Notes: generated by a model from the letters alone, not told the origin. A stretch of DNA of 52,212 bases from Bacteroidales bacterium (GCA_021158345.1 JAGGUV010000095.1:1-52212), one strand, 5' to 3'. Shown: positions 42,279 to 52,072, counted from the stretch's first letter. A program made the numbers and translations.

Positions 42279-42310
42279 AAAGGTTGTCCTAAATAAATAA
42301 GACAACCTTT
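42279..42310. terminator. Bidirectional terminator between convergent genes
   Basis: AAAGGTTGTC (42279-42288) pairs perfectly with GACAACCTTT (42301-42310) around a 12-base AT loop, with A-rich sequence before and T-rich after. It lies between the last glycosyltransferase (plus strand) and the T9SS protein gene (minus strand) and can serve both. Confidence 0.82.
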
Positions 42311-42333
42311 CTATTCAATAAGTTATTATAAAT

Positions 42334-43827
42334 TTAGTTTGAAACAACAAACCTCTTAGTAATTATATTATTACCATTTTGAAGTTTAAACATATAAGTT
42401 CCATTATTAATATCGTTAAGATTAATGTTTCTAATATTTTTTCCTGTTTTAGAATTGAATTCTTCAGAATAAATAACTTTACCTAAAAGGTCAAATACAG
42501 AAATTTTAATATTAACAGATTTTTTAGTATTAAAAGTTAAAGATAAATTATTAGAAACAGGATTAGGGAAAATATTAACACTTGATTTTAAAATTGCAAC
42601 ATCATCAATACCTGTAGCTGACTTAGTTTTAAAAGTCCATACTTCACTCCACATAGTTGTATCAACAGTATTAATTGCTCTTACTCTCCAGAAATAATTT
42701 TGTTTATATTTCAAAGAATTATCAATTTGATAAACAACAGGATCGTCTTCTCCAATAGGGATAGTAATATCCATAGGATTACTAAAATCAGCAAGAGTAT
42801 CATACTGTAATTGGTAAGAAACAACACCTAACACTTGATTCCACTCAAGAGTAGGTAAAATTTCAATGTCAACAGCATCATTAGCAGGAGAAGAAAGTAA
42901 AACTGTGTTAATAGTACTAAAAGTCCAAACAGAAGTCCAAACAGATGTGTCAACATCATGACGGGCTCTAACTCTCCAGAAATATTCCTGTCCAAAAGCA
43001 AGATTATTTACTGTTAAAGTATTTTCTTCGGATAAAAATGTAAAAGGCTCAGTGAAACTACCGTCCATATCAACCTGAACATCAAAATATTTAGTACCAT
43101 CAACTTTATCCCATTCTAAATCAACAGCTATACCCATATTATCAGAACCGTTAGAAGGTGCACTAAGGTCAAAATCTTCGATAATTGAAAAATTTCTAAC
43201 ATCAGACCAGCTAGAAGAAGCTAAATCGTGTGTAGCTCTGACTCTCCAATAATATTTGGTGTTAAAACATAAATTATTAACATCAACATCAGGATAACTA
43301 GCTTGTTCATAATTCAAAAAACCATTAATAGGATTAGTAAAATCAGCAGAAGTATCAAGCTGATAATCATACTGACTAATACCGGTTATAGAATTACTGC
43401 CAATTTTGCCTTTCCACTTTAAAGTAACCATTGGATCAAGTCCTACTTTATTATTATTTGGTTTATATAAAGTGAGCTTATCAAAAACAGTAAAAGATCT
43501 TGTTTCAGTCCAGGCAGAGGTATCATCACCATCAATTGCTCTTACTCTCCAAAAATATTTTTGATTAAATAAAAGAAATTGATTTTCAACACTAGTTAGT
43601 TCTGTATTAAATATTACAGGATTAGAAAACAATGAATCAGTATCAATTTGTACTTCATAACAAATTGACAAGCTACCGGCAACAGCATCCCAATCTAAAA
43701 TTGCATTAGGCATTTGATTCTCAGCATTATTTTCCGGTAATTTTAAATTTGGTGCATATATATCAATTTGTGCAAAGCTAAAAACTGATAAAAACACAAA
43801 TAATAATAATAAATTTATTTTTTTCAT
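42334..43827 (-). CDS. T9SS-secreted protein with four Fn3-like repeats
   Basis: Predicted surface or secreted protein of 497 residues. The signal peptide (about 1-19, FLSVFSFAQ) leads to four repeats of about 90 residues, each ending in YFWRVRA..W....TF: KYFWRVRAIDGDDTSAW, KYYWRVRATHDLASSSW, EYFWRVRARHDVDTSVW and NYFWRVRAINTVDTTMW. This is the fibronectin-III-like pattern common in Bacteroidota surface proteins. The last 80 residues form a T9SS type A sorting domain beginning VNIFPNPVSNNLSL and ending TKRFVVSN. No catalytic domain is visible, so adhesion or scaffolding is possible. It is 49 bases downstream of the second T9SS gene on the same strand. Confidence 0.88.
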   Translation of the reverse strand: MKKINLLLLFVFLSVFSFAQIDIYAPNLKLPENNAENQMPNAILDWDAVAGSLSICYEVQIDTDSLFSNPVIFNTELTSVENQFLLFNQKYFWRVRAIDGDDTSAWTETRSFTVFDKLTLYKPNNNKVGLDPMVTLKWKGKIGSNSITGISQYDYQLDTSADFTNPINGFLNYEQASYPDVDVNNLCFNTKYYWRVRATHDLASSSWSDVRNFSIIEDFDLSAPSNGSDNMGIAVDLEWDKVDGTKYFDVQVDMDGSFTEPFTFLSEENTLTVNNLAFGQEYFWRVRARHDVDTSVWTSVWTFSTINTVLLSSPANDAVDIEILPTLEWNQVLGVVSYQLQYDTLADFSNPMDITIPIGEDDPVVYQIDNSLKYKQNYFWRVRAINTVDTTMWSEVWTFKTKSATGIDDVAILKSSVNIFPNPVSNNLSLTFNTKKSVNIKISVFDLLGKVIYSEEFNSKTGKNIRNINLNDINNGTYMFKLQNGNNIITKRFVVSN

Positions 43828-43876
43828 TCTATTAAATTTTATTTAATTAAAATTAATTTCTTTTTACAAATATTAT

Positions 43877-46744
43877 TTAAAATACAATAAATTTCGATGT
43901 AACGCTTTCCTGACCTGCAACAACTTGCATAATATAAGTACCTTTTGTTAAATCTTTACAAGAAATTTTCACATTTGATGTTCCCTTATTATGCTTATAT
44001 AAGTCAAGAGATTTAATAATTCTACCATTCAAATCAAAAATATTAACATAAACATTACTTGGTTTATTTAATGTAAAACTAATATTAGCAATATCTCTAA
44101 CAGGGTTAGGATAAATATTTAATTCAGATTTATTAATATTAGCAGGATTATCATTGTCGTTAATTCCAACAAAATCTTTCGATTGAAATAAGCCTCTTCC
44201 ATAGGTAGCAGCATAAATATATCCATAATTTTTAACACCTGGATAATAAGTATAAGTAACACCATCAGGATTTAAAACTTTCATAGTAGCTTTATTTAAT
44301 GTTTGCTGTTTAAGCATAAAAACAGGAACATCACCCATATTTGCTCCATCTTTAACCCATACTGTTGAATTACCATCAATAGCATCTGTTGTATATATAC
44401 CGTCTTCAGTACCAATAATAATAAGGTCTGGATTTTCCATTTCAATTAAAGAAGAATAAACAGGCATAAAAGGTAAATTTCCTTGAATACAAACAAAATC
44501 AGGTATTGAATCTAAAGCATTATTAGTCATATAAACATAATCTTCATTACCATAATTTCCGAGAGTAACAACAAGATGATTATCATCCTGAGGGTCAAAG
44601 GCTACAGAAGTAATAGCACGATCAGTAAATTCTTTAACTAAAGAAGTAGAAACAATACATGTAGAACTTGAAACATCTGCTCTTTCAAAATTATAAGCTA
44701 AAGCAAGATTTGATATTCTGTATAATTTACCTTCTTGAGTTCCAACATATAAATTATTTGCATTATCAGAACAAGCTATACATTGAGTAGTTCCTTCAAA
44801 ACCTGAATTATCTTTATCTGCAATAGTAAACCACTCAGGTTCATTTGTGAAATCAAGTGCTTCTTTAGTCATATAAAGTGCATCTTCAATTCCAAGGAAT
44901 AATCTTGATTGAACCGGGTCTTTCACTCTAATAGTATCGCCTTCAGACATTTCTATTGGTAAAACATAATTGAACGGGAAATTATTGTTATTGCTTTTAA
45001 CAATAATTGAAGTATTGGCAGGATAGTGCTTATCGGCTGTAAATGTTACCGAATCTCTACTATTTTCATCTTCAAAACTTTCCCATAAAATAAAAGGATT
45101 TAAAAACAATTCGGTTTCGGGAGCATTAAAGTTTAAAGAAAAATTCTCTCCCATATCATCGGAACGATTAATATTGCCATCAGAATTTGATAGAATAAAT
45201 GCTTCGGGATTAATAAATGAAATAGCATTGTAAGCACCATTTTGCCCTGTAAATAATTTTCTGGCAGACATAGGAGTATTTCCTTGTCCGTCAATATATA
45301 AAACCCCATTATCCTGAGAACCGCCAATAACACTACCGTCTTTTGAACAGTTAACAGTATAAAACTGATTTACATTATATCCTCTGTTTAAAGTATGAAA
45401 AGTTTCAGCACCATCATTAGACATAAAAACACCTGCACTACAACCAATTAAAATAGTGTTTGGGTCAGAAGGTTTAAATACATAAGTAAAATGAGAAGGA
45501 GGTAAATACATAGGTATAGATATTCCTGTTATATTAATTGATTTCTGACACCAGTTATAAAAACCTGCATCAACTTTAGTACCTTCCCACATTTGAATAC
45601 CACCTACAATAATTCTTTCAGGATTATTTGGGAATACACTAATAACATTATCGTATAATCCTAAAAAAACATCCTCATTCATAGGATTTTGAAAGATATT
45701 AAAATCTTCACTGCTTCCGGGTCCAATAATGGTCCAATGTACACCTTTATCTGTAGAACAATAAATATTTTCTAATTGACCCGGGTCATTTGCATCTTTA
45801 ACAGCAACAGCATAAATATAATTAGGGTCAGAAGGAGCTATTGCAAATTCAATTCTGCCAATACCGCTAACAGGCAGGTCATAAGTTGAATCAGTAGAGT
45901 GACAAATAAAATTTTCTGCATCACCGTCAGAGATAAAACATTTATTATCAACACAAGCAACTACAGAACCGTCAGAGGCAACGTCAACATCAAAGCTATT
46001 AGCAATAAGTTCAGTACCGTCAGAAGATTTAGCAAGATTCCAACTAACACCCTGGTCATCGGAATACCATAAACCTTTATTTGTAGAAGCGTAAACTCTG
46101 CCATTATTATCAGCAGCTAATTTATTAATATAAGACCACGCAACGGTATCAGTACCAAAAACCGGTTGAGTATTTTCCAATAAAGAAAAATTCTCACCAT
46201 CAGTAGATTTATAAATACCCTGGCCAATAAAACCGCCATAAGCAGACACAGCATCATAATAAAAACCTTCTCCTGTTCCTACATAAATATCGCCGTTAGG
46301 AGTTTGTGTAATACAAGAAATATTGAGACATTGTCCGTCAATATTAATTTTAGTCCAACTTTGACCTACAGTTACAGATTTCCATATTCCACCGCTAACA
46401 CCGGCAGCAAAAATAGTTTTATTTTCAGGGTCCTGATTATCGAATAAAATAGCACGTGTTCTTCCGCTAAAATTGTCAGGACCTAACTCCTCCCATGAAA
46501 TAGCATCAGAATATTTTGAGCCTTTATTCATTAAACGAATTTGTTCTCTCGCTTTTAAAACATCTTTTAATTCAAGCTTTCCTGTTTTCTGATTATTTCT
46601 AAGAATAGAAATATATTTATCAGCCTTTGGAGCATTATTTGTTTTTGTATTTTTAATAGTCATTGCATTAGCAGAAGCAAATGCCAAAGTTGACAATCCA
46701 AAAATTACAGTTAAAAAACCAAATAGTAAATGTCTATTTCTCAT
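43877..46744 (-). CDS. T9SS-secreted large beta-propeller protein (BNR/sortilin-like repeats)
   Basis: A 955-residue secreted protein. The signal peptide (about 1-27, ending FASANA) is followed by a pro-like charged segment and then many BNR/VPS10-type propeller strands, for example FAAGVSGGIWKSVTVGQSWT (about 112-131), YVGTGEGFYYDAVSA, YSDDQGVSWNLAKS, CSTDKGVHWTIIG and SNDGAETFHTL; the S/T-x-D-x-G-x-T/S-W Asp boxes are typical. The C-terminal T9SS type A sorting domain starts LNIYPNPVRDIANISF and ends VTSKFIVF. It has a consensus promoter on the minus strand (46820-46850). Propellers of this kind in Bacteroidota are often glycan- or protein-binding; the substrate is not determinable here. 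Confidence 0.88.
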   Translation of the reverse strand: MRNRHLLFGFLTVIFGLSTLAFASANAMTIKNTKTNNAPKADKYISILRNNQKTGKLELKDVLKAREQIRLMNKGSKYSDAISWEELGPDNFSGRTRAILFDNQDPENKTIFAAGVSGGIWKSVTVGQSWTKINIDGQCLNISCITQTPNGDIYVGTGEGFYYDAVSAYGGFIGQGIYKSTDGENFSLLENTQPVFGTDTVAWSYINKLAADNNGRVYASTNKGLWYSDDQGVSWNLAKSSDGTELIANSFDVDVASDGSVVACVDNKCFISDGDAENFICHSTDSTYDLPVSGIGRIEFAIAPSDPNYIYAVAVKDANDPGQLENIYCSTDKGVHWTIIGPGSSEDFNIFQNPMNEDVFLGLYDNVISVFPNNPERIIVGGIQMWEGTKVDAGFYNWCQKSINITGISIPMYLPPSHFTYVFKPSDPNTILIGCSAGVFMSNDGAETFHTLNRGYNVNQFYTVNCSKDGSVIGGSQDNGVLYIDGQGNTPMSARKLFTGQNGAYNAISFINPEAFILSNSDGNINRSDDMGENFSLNFNAPETELFLNPFILWESFEDENSRDSVTFTADKHYPANTSIIVKSNNNNFPFNYVLPIEMSEGDTIRVKDPVQSRLFLGIEDALYMTKEALDFTNEPEWFTIADKDNSGFEGTTQCIACSDNANNLYVGTQEGKLYRISNLALAYNFERADVSSSTCIVSTSLVKEFTDRAITSVAFDPQDDNHLVVTLGNYGNEDYVYMTNNALDSIPDFVCIQGNLPFMPVYSSLIEMENPDLIIIGTEDGIYTTDAIDGNSTVWVKDGANMGDVPVFMLKQQTLNKATMKVLNPDGVTYTYYPGVKNYGYIYAATYGRGLFQSKDFVGINDNDNPANINKSELNIYPNPVRDIANISFTLNKPSNVYVNIFDLNGRIIKSLDLYKHNKGTSNVKISCKDLTKGTYIMQVVAGQESVTSKFIVF

Positions 46745-46819
46745 ATCATTTAAATTTATTAATTTTTATTTTTTCAAATTTATAAAATATATTAAAAATG
46801 TACTTTAATTTTAAACATA

Positions 46820-46850
46820 CAAAGATAATATCTTTTTAATAAAATACAAT
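46820..46850 (-). promoter_or_regulatory. Consensus promoter of the large T9SS gene
   Basis: On the minus strand, ATTG (complement of 46847-46850), a 19-base spacer and TATCTTTG (complement of 46820-46827) match the Bacteroidota -33/-7 consensus closely. The gene's ATG is about 75 bases downstream. The 454-base gap 46745-47198 also holds a 55-bp palindrome and a smaller hairpin (47016-47046); no gene is visible in it. Confidence 0.62.
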
Positions 46851-46903
46851 AATATAATAGAACAAAAAATAATAAAAAATAGGGTCAACCATAAAAAAAA
46901 ATT

Positions 46904-46958
46904 ATTAGTTATTTAAAACATTTATAATTAATTATGAATGTTTTGAAAAACAACTAAT
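46904..46958. repeat. Imperfect 55-bp palindrome between divergent genes
   Basis: ATTAGTT (46904-46910) and AACTAAT (46952-46958) flank an inner palindrome, AAAACATTTATAATT/AATTATGAATGTTTT, centred near 46931. The arms differ by a few bases and have a 3-base length difference. It lies between the divergent T9SS and C1-peptidase promoters, so it could be a regulator-binding site, or a small mobile element. No T-tract suggests it is not a terminator. Confidence 0.55.
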
Positions 46959-47198
46959 TAATATATAATTCTATTATAAAAAATATTAAAAATAAAAAAA
47001 AATTTAAACCTGAAAAAAAGATTTTTCAATCATAAAAAAATCTTTTCGAAAATGGCTCAAACATTGAAACATAAATTATATTTCACATAAAAAATATCGA
47101 AATTTAAAATATATCATTAAATAAAATTAATAAATTTGCTCCAGAAATCTAAAAAAATTAATACCGAAACTATTTGTAAACATTTTAAAAAATAAAAT

Positions 47199-48416
47199 AT
47201 GAAAAGAAAAAATCTATTACTAATAGCTATTAGTATTTTATTAACTAATATAAGTATTAGCACCATTGCACAAAAAAACGATTCAATAAAAGAAGAAAAG
47301 GGATATGTTTTTGACACAATAAAAATGGTTCCAACAACATCAGTGAAAGACCAGTACCGCTCAGGAACATGCTGGGATTTTGCTACTATTTCGTTTATAG
47401 AATCCGAAATATTAAGAAATAACAAAGGAGAATACGATTTATCAGAGATGTATGTTGCAAGAAATGCTTATTCTGATAAAGCAATAAATTATGTTCGTTT
47501 TCATGGCAAGACCAATTTTGGACAAGGCGGTCAAGCACATGATGTTATAAATACAATAAAAAAATCAGGTATTGTTCCTGAAGATATTTATCCGGGATTG
47601 GAATATGGAGAGAAAAATCACACTTTTGGAGAAATTGATGAAATTTTAGGAGATATTTTAAAAGCTGTTGTTAAAAACAAAAACCATAAGCTTACTACAA
47701 AATGGTTAGAGGCTTATAATTCTGTTTTAGATACTTACTTTGGTAGTATTCCTGAAAATTTTATATATAATGATAAAAAATATACACCTAAAACTTTTGC
47801 AAAAGAATTAGGAATAAACCCTGATGATTATATTGAACTAACATCTTATTCACATCATCCATTTTATAAAAAATTTATTTTGGAAATACCTGATAATTGG
47901 TCAAAAGACGAATATTACAACTTGCCTATTGACGAACTTATTGATGTTATAAATTATGCATTAAAAAATAATTATACTGTAGCATGGGATGGTGATGTAA
48001 GCGACAAAGGCTTTTCTTTTAGAAATGGCATTGCTATTATTCCTGAAAAAGACATTAAAAATATGACTGACACAGAAAGAAATAAATGGGAAAAACTAAC
48101 AGAACGTGAGAAAAGAGCAAGTTTGTATAAATTTGATAAACCAGGCAAAGAAAAAAATATCACACAGGAAATGCGTCAAGAAAATTTTGACAATTATACC
48201 TCAACTGATGATCATTTAATGCACTTAACAGGAATAGTAAAAGATCAAAACGGAACAATTTATTATATGACTAAAAATTCATGGGCACCAAACAGTAATA
48301 AATTCGGCGGTTATCTTAATATGTCGGAATCATACGTTAGACTTAATACTATTGCAATAATGATAAATAAAAATGCTTTACCCCGGAAAATAGCAAAAAA
48401 ACTGAAAATAAAATAA
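47199..48416 (+). CDS. Exported C1-family cysteine peptidase (aminopeptidase C/bleomycin hydrolase-like)
   Basis: Papain-fold peptidase of 405 residues. A signal peptide (about 1-25, ending STIAQ) exports it, unlike cytosolic bleomycin hydrolase. The catalytic site is complete: Gln in VKDQYRSGTCWDFATISFI (Gln about 48, Cys about 54), His in DDHLMHLTGI (about 343-352) and Asn in YMTKNSWAPNSNKFGGY (about 362-378). A possible -7 element TAAATTTG lies at 47131-47138. It is monocistronic, divergent from the T9SS propeller gene and convergent with the transglutaminase-like gene, and closed by a terminator at 48435. Confidence 0.9.
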   Translation: MKRKNLLLIAISILLTNISISTIAQKNDSIKEEKGYVFDTIKMVPTTSVKDQYRSGTCWDFATISFIESEILRNNKGEYDLSEMYVARNAYSDKAINYVRFHGKTNFGQGGQAHDVINTIKKSGIVPEDIYPGLEYGEKNHTFGEIDEILGDILKAVVKNKNHKLTTKWLEAYNSVLDTYFGSIPENFIYNDKKYTPKTFAKELGINPDDYIELTSYSHHPFYKKFILEIPDNWSKDEYYNLPIDELIDVINYALKNNYTVAWDGDVSDKGFSFRNGIAIIPEKDIKNMTDTERNKWEKLTEREKRASLYKFDKPGKEKNITQEMRQENFDNYTSTDDHLMHLTGIVKDQNGTIYYMTKNSWAPNSNKFGGYLNMSESYVRLNTIAIMINKNALPRKIAKKLKIK

Positions 48417-48434
48417 AAAATATGCGGACAAAAG

Positions 48435-48467
48435 AAAGAGGCTTTCTAAAACGAAGCCTCTTTTTTT
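48435..48467. terminator. Bidirectional terminator between convergent genes
   Basis: AAAGAGGCTT (48435-48444) pairs with AAGCCTCTTT (48454-48463) around a 9-base loop and is followed by seven T (48461-48467). It separates the C1 peptidase (plus) from the transglutaminase-like lipoprotein (minus). Confidence 0.88.
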
Positions 48468-48483
48468 ATGCAATTAAAATTAA

Positions 48484-50052
48484 TTACCACCAAATTTGTT
48501 TTCCTGATTTATCAATAGTAAAAATACGTTCTTCATTATGAGAATCTTCAGCTTTGAGCCAATATAATGCATTGGAAGGAACATCTTTAAATATCAAGGC
48601 TTTGCCCTTCGACTTCTTCTCTCCTATTTTTATCCATTTGTCATACCAATAATATAAAGTATAATTTTTATTTTTTTTAAACGATACTTTAGTGATAAAA
48701 TCCGTTGTTTCTTTAGTTTCAGAAGCAGTGGTTCCGAAAACTTTTATTGAACGTAAATTGAGAGTATCAGGAATAATAGTATTAATTTTAGCATTTTTAT
48801 CAAAAATAAAAGGATTTCCTGCAGGCTTAATTTTTTTATCAATAAAATATGCAGGCAAATAAACAATATCAGTACCCATATCAGTAAAAATCACTTCATC
48901 ATTATTAATTTCACTCCAGTGTATTGCTCTCCATTCGCCTGTGTTAAACACACAAATATATGCAAAATCATTAGTATCGGTTTTTGTTTTCTTTAATTTC
49001 ATTTTAATATCAAAAGCAGAAACATAATCTTTAGTAACATCAGAATAAGTATTATGTCTTAGATATGGAGGGAGCTTTTCATTATTATTTTTATTTTTTT
49101 CTTTTAAAGACGATAATTGTTTAGCAAAAGTTTTTCTGTAAACCTTTGCAAAAACATGATGTAGATTATATTTGCCAGGATTGGCTTCGCCACCCATAAA
49201 AATAACAACCTTGCCAACAGAATCTAAAGTTGCATTCCAGGCATGATTATTACCTGTCTTAGCCCAATAAGGAGTATAATCGCTCATAACAGGCACGCCC
49301 ATAGCTCTGAAAGCAAATATTGCCAGATTAGTCATGTCTTCACATCTGCCCATTTTATTTTTAAGCATTTCACTAAAACCTTGGTCTGTAGGATGCTCAT
49401 AATATCTTGAATCGAACCTAAACCACGATTTAATATTATCATTAATAAGACAAGCTGCTTTAATAGGGTCAGAGCTGCCTTTCATTGAATCAACAACCCA
49501 ATTAAAATTATTATAGAAATATTCTCTCCAATTTTCAAGAGGTTCATTGCTTCCGCGATAAGGTAAAATATATTCACAAAATTGATCAAAGTTCAAATGT
49601 CGTGACCAGGGAAAATCTCTCCAAGCCTTAAAAGCCAAGTCAATATTTTTTATCAAAAAATCAGATGTTATTGTATCATAATCCATTATTTTTTTATCAA
49701 TAACAAAGTGTATAGGACCAATAACATTTTCAATAGAATCCCATGCTTTTACCACTTCTTGATAATTTTTATATTTTAAAACATCCCAATCAACAGTATT
49801 TGAAGCTGTATCAACCATTTTAAATGTAACATATGAATGCTCACACATATTTCCTATTAAAAAATAAGCAGCTTTAATCTTTAAAGTATCATCAGAATTT
49901 TTATAATGTTCAATAACTGCTTCAAGTTGGCTTCGATTTTTACCCGACTTTTTAAGAATTGCTTCCACATTATCAGGATTTTTAGAGACATTACAAGAAG
50001 ACATTATTAATACTAAGAACATTAATAAATACAAAATGTTAATTTTTTTCAT
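48484..50052 (-). CDS. Transglutaminase-like lipoprotein
   Basis: Envelope lipoprotein of 522 residues. The signal peptide ends in the lipobox MSSC, Cys20. The middle contains a transglutaminase-like core: Cys in GRCEDMTNLAIFAFRAMGVP (about 235-254), His in TGNNHAWNATLD (about 267-278) and a following Asp, in the order Cys-His-Asp. An extended N-terminal helical region (about 30-200) and a beta-rich C-terminal part (about 370-522, with SIKVFGTTASETKE) flank it. Related Bacteroidota proteins are annotated only as transglutaminase domain-containing; they may be peptidases or cross-linking enzymes rather than true transglutaminases. The small ATPase gene lies 78 bases upstream on the same strand. 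Confidence 0.82.
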   Translation of the reverse strand: MKKINILYLLMFLVLIMSSCNVSKNPDNVEAILKKSGKNRSQLEAVIEHYKNSDDTLKIKAAYFLIGNMCEHSYVTFKMVDTASNTVDWDVLKYKNYQEVVKAWDSIENVIGPIHFVIDKKIMDYDTITSDFLIKNIDLAFKAWRDFPWSRHLNFDQFCEYILPYRGSNEPLENWREYFYNNFNWVVDSMKGSSDPIKAACLINDNIKSWFRFDSRYYEHPTDQGFSEMLKNKMGRCEDMTNLAIFAFRAMGVPVMSDYTPYWAKTGNNHAWNATLDSVGKVVIFMGGEANPGKYNLHHVFAKVYRKTFAKQLSSLKEKNKNNNEKLPPYLRHNTYSDVTKDYVSAFDIKMKLKKTKTDTNDFAYICVFNTGEWRAIHWSEINNDEVIFTDMGTDIVYLPAYFIDKKIKPAGNPFIFDKNAKINTIIPDTLNLRSIKVFGTTASETKETTDFITKVSFKKNKNYTLYYWYDKWIKIGEKKSKGKALIFKDVPSNALYWLKAEDSHNEERIFTIDKSGKQIWW

Positions 50053-50130
50053 TATTATTATTTTTATGATTAAAAAAATACGGATTAAAATAAAAGATAT
50101 AAATATACAATAATGATTAGAAATACTATA

Positions 50131-50658
50131 TCAGAACAACAAATTTTCTTTTTTTGTTTTCTTTTTTGTACATAACAAGCCTCTTCTGTTAGCCCAGCCA
50201 TAAATAAAATCTTTTATCTCAATGAGTCTATCATCAATATCAACTTTAGCATCTCTGATACAAATAACAGAATTACTTGACAAAACATCATTAATAATTC
50301 TTAAATTATAAAATAAAGGCGAGTTGTAATCGTCGCAATAACCGGGGTTAAGATAATGAATGTACATAGAAAAATCATTGTCTGAAAAATAATTAAGTGT
50401 TTCTGTAAGCTTACGGGAATAAAGCAAAGAACAAAGAACAATTCTGGGTTTATCAACTTTAATAATTTCACCTACATACTTATGTCTTTCTCCGGGAGAA
50501 CCATTAATAAGAAAAACCTCAACATATTCATTTTCGTTTAAATATAATCGTCTTAAATTTTTACCCGTGTTAACGCGCCTGCCAAATAGAGCTTTCCATG
50601 TATATGATTTTCCAGAGCCGTTTTTACCCAATACTCCCACTAATAAATTTTGCTTCAT
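50131..50658 (-). CDS. Small P-loop ATP-binding protein of unknown role
   Basis: A 175-residue protein with a clear Walker A motif at the N-terminus, VGVLGKNGSGKSYTWKALFG (P-loop about 10-17), but no ABC signature motif and no convincing Walker B. A strand-helix pattern continues (KPRIVLCSLLYSRKLTETLN, about 69-88) and the protein ends in a Lys-rich tail, TKKKTKKENLL. It is too short for an AAA+ or ABC ATPase. It could be a kinase-like or GTPase-like switch. It lies 78 bases upstream of the transglutaminase-like lipoprotein, possibly in one transcript; any functional link is inference. I do not recognise a named family. Confidence 0.6.
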   Translation of the reverse strand: MKQNLLVGVLGKNGSGKSYTWKALFGRRVNTGKNLRRLYLNENEYVEVFLINGSPGERHKYVGEIIKVDKPRIVLCSLLYSRKLTETLNYFSDNDFSMYIHYLNPGYCDDYNSPLFYNLRIINDVLSSNSVICIRDAKVDIDDRLIEIKDFIYGWANRRGLLCTKKKTKKENLLF

Positions 50659-50770
50659 AATTATGGTTATTTAATATTAAATTAAAGCATTCAAATATAA
50701 TAAATTAAAATTAAATAATCATGTTTTTAATTTATTTATTATTAACAACTAAAAAATGTAAAATTTTTAT

Positions 50771-50820
50771 AAAAAAAACCGCAATATTTAATTTGAAAAA
50801 ATAAATATTGCGGGTTTTTA
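50771..50820 (-). terminator. Terminator downstream of the aminotransferase gene
   Basis: CCGCAATATTTA (50779-50790) pairs with TAAATATTGCGG (50802-50813) around an 11-base loop. On the minus strand the stem is followed by a run of T (complement of 50771-50778), placed about 50 bases past the aminotransferase stop codon. The plus strand also has a T-run, so it may work both ways. Confidence 0.85.
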
Positions 50821-50869
50821 TTCCTTATTTTAATATTAACAAGCTTTTTAAAGCTATGCAATAAAATTT

Positions 50870-52072
50870 TTAATTTTCAATTCTTCCGGGATAAACTTTT
50901 AAAGCTTCTTCGAGGCATTTCACAGCTCTAACAAGGTCTTCTTCTTTGAGCACATAAGCAATACGAGCCTCATTCTTTCCAAGCCCTTTAGTAGCATAAA
51001 ATCCTGAAGCCGGTGCTAACATAACAGTCTCACCATTATAGTTGAAATCTTCTAACAACCACTGACAAAATTTATCCGTATCGTCAACAGGTAAGCTGAT
51101 AACAGAATAGAAAGCTCCTTTAGGCATTGGAGAATATACGCCGGGAATTTTGTTTAATAAATCAATAACAATATTACGACGTTTAATGTATTCGTTATAA
51201 ACCTCATCAAAATATTCATCAGGAGTATTAAGAGAAGCTTCTGCAGCAACCTGTCCAAATAAAGGAGGACATAAACGTGCCTGACCAAATTTTAAAACAG
51301 TTTCAATAAGTTGCTTATTACGTGAAACGAGAGTCCCGATTCTCAAACCGCATTCGCTATATCTCTTGGATACAGAATCCATTAACACTAAATTATCGTC
51401 AATGCCTTCGAGTTGCATAACAGAATAATGCTCGTTGCCATCATAACAAAACTCACGGTAAACTTCATCAGAAAACAAAAACAAATTATGTTTTTTAACA
51501 ATATCTCTTAGTTGTAATAATTCATCTTTAGAATATAAATATCCTGTTGGGTTATTAGGATTACAAATCATAATAGCTTTGGTAGCAGGAGTAATTTTCT
51601 TTTCAAATTCAGATATCGGTGGCAAAGCAAAACCGTCTTTAATATTAGAGGTAACAGGAACAATTTTTACACCTGCTTGAACAGCAAAACCATTATAATT
51701 AGTATAAAAAGGTTCAGGGATAATAACCTCATCACCGGGATTTAAACAGCTCATAAATGCAAAAATAATTGATTCTGAGCCACCTGTAGTAACAATAATA
51801 TCAGTATAGTCAACATCGATACCAACATTTTTATAATATTTTGCAAGACCTCTTCTGTATGATTCGATACCTGCAGAATGTGTATAAGCAGCGACTTTAA
51901 AATCAAAATCTCTAATAGCCTGAAGGCCATTTTCAGGTGTTTTGATATCAGGCTGACCAATGTTTAAATGATATACTTTAATACCTCTTTTTTTTGCTTC
52001 TTCTGCATAAGGGACTAATTTCCTGATAGGAGAAGAAGGCATAAAATTTCCTCTTTCTGAAATATTTGGCAT
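50870..52072 (-). CDS. Class I/II PLP-dependent aminotransferase
   Basis: Aspartate-aminotransferase-like (fold type I) enzyme of 400 residues. Substrate/cofactor motifs: HLNIGQPDIKTPE (about 35-47), TTGGSESIIFAF (about 93-104), the PLP-contacting ICNPNNPTGYLYSKDEL (about 168-184), FSDEVYREFCYDG and the catalytic lysine in MDSVSKRYSECGLRIG (about 231-246), where Lys binds PLP. Related proteins include AspC- and MtnE/aromatic aminotransferase-like enzymes; the amino acid it prefers is not readable. The start (MPNISERGN) is chosen from the ATG at 52072. It follows the truncated DUF1573 gene by 20 bases on the same strand. Confidence 0.92.
   Translation of the reverse strand: MPNISERGNFMPSSPIRKLVPYAEEAKKRGIKVYHLNIGQPDIKTPENGLQAIRDFDFKVAAYTHSAGIESYRRGLAKYYKNVGIDVDYTDIIVTTGGSESIIFAFMSCLNPGDEVIIPEPFYTNYNGFAVQAGVKIVPVTSNIKDGFALPPISEFEKKITPATKAIMICNPNNPTGYLYSKDELLQLRDIVKKHNLFLFSDEVYREFCYDGNEHYSVMQLEGIDDNLVLMDSVSKRYSECGLRIGTLVSRNKQLIETVLKFGQARLCPPLFGQVAAEASLNTPDEYFDEVYNEYIKRRNIVIDLLNKIPGVYSPMPKGAFYSVISLPVDDTDKFCQWLLEDFNYNGETVMLAPASGFYATKGLGKNEARIAYVLKEEDLVRAVKCLEEALKVYPGRIEN

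Noticed and set aside
47016-47046. AAAAGATTTTT/AAAAATCTTTT hairpin upstream of the C1 peptidase as a terminator
   Set aside because: The stem is A/T only, has no T-tract after it in either direction that would end a known transcript, and could arise by chance in AT-rich sequence.
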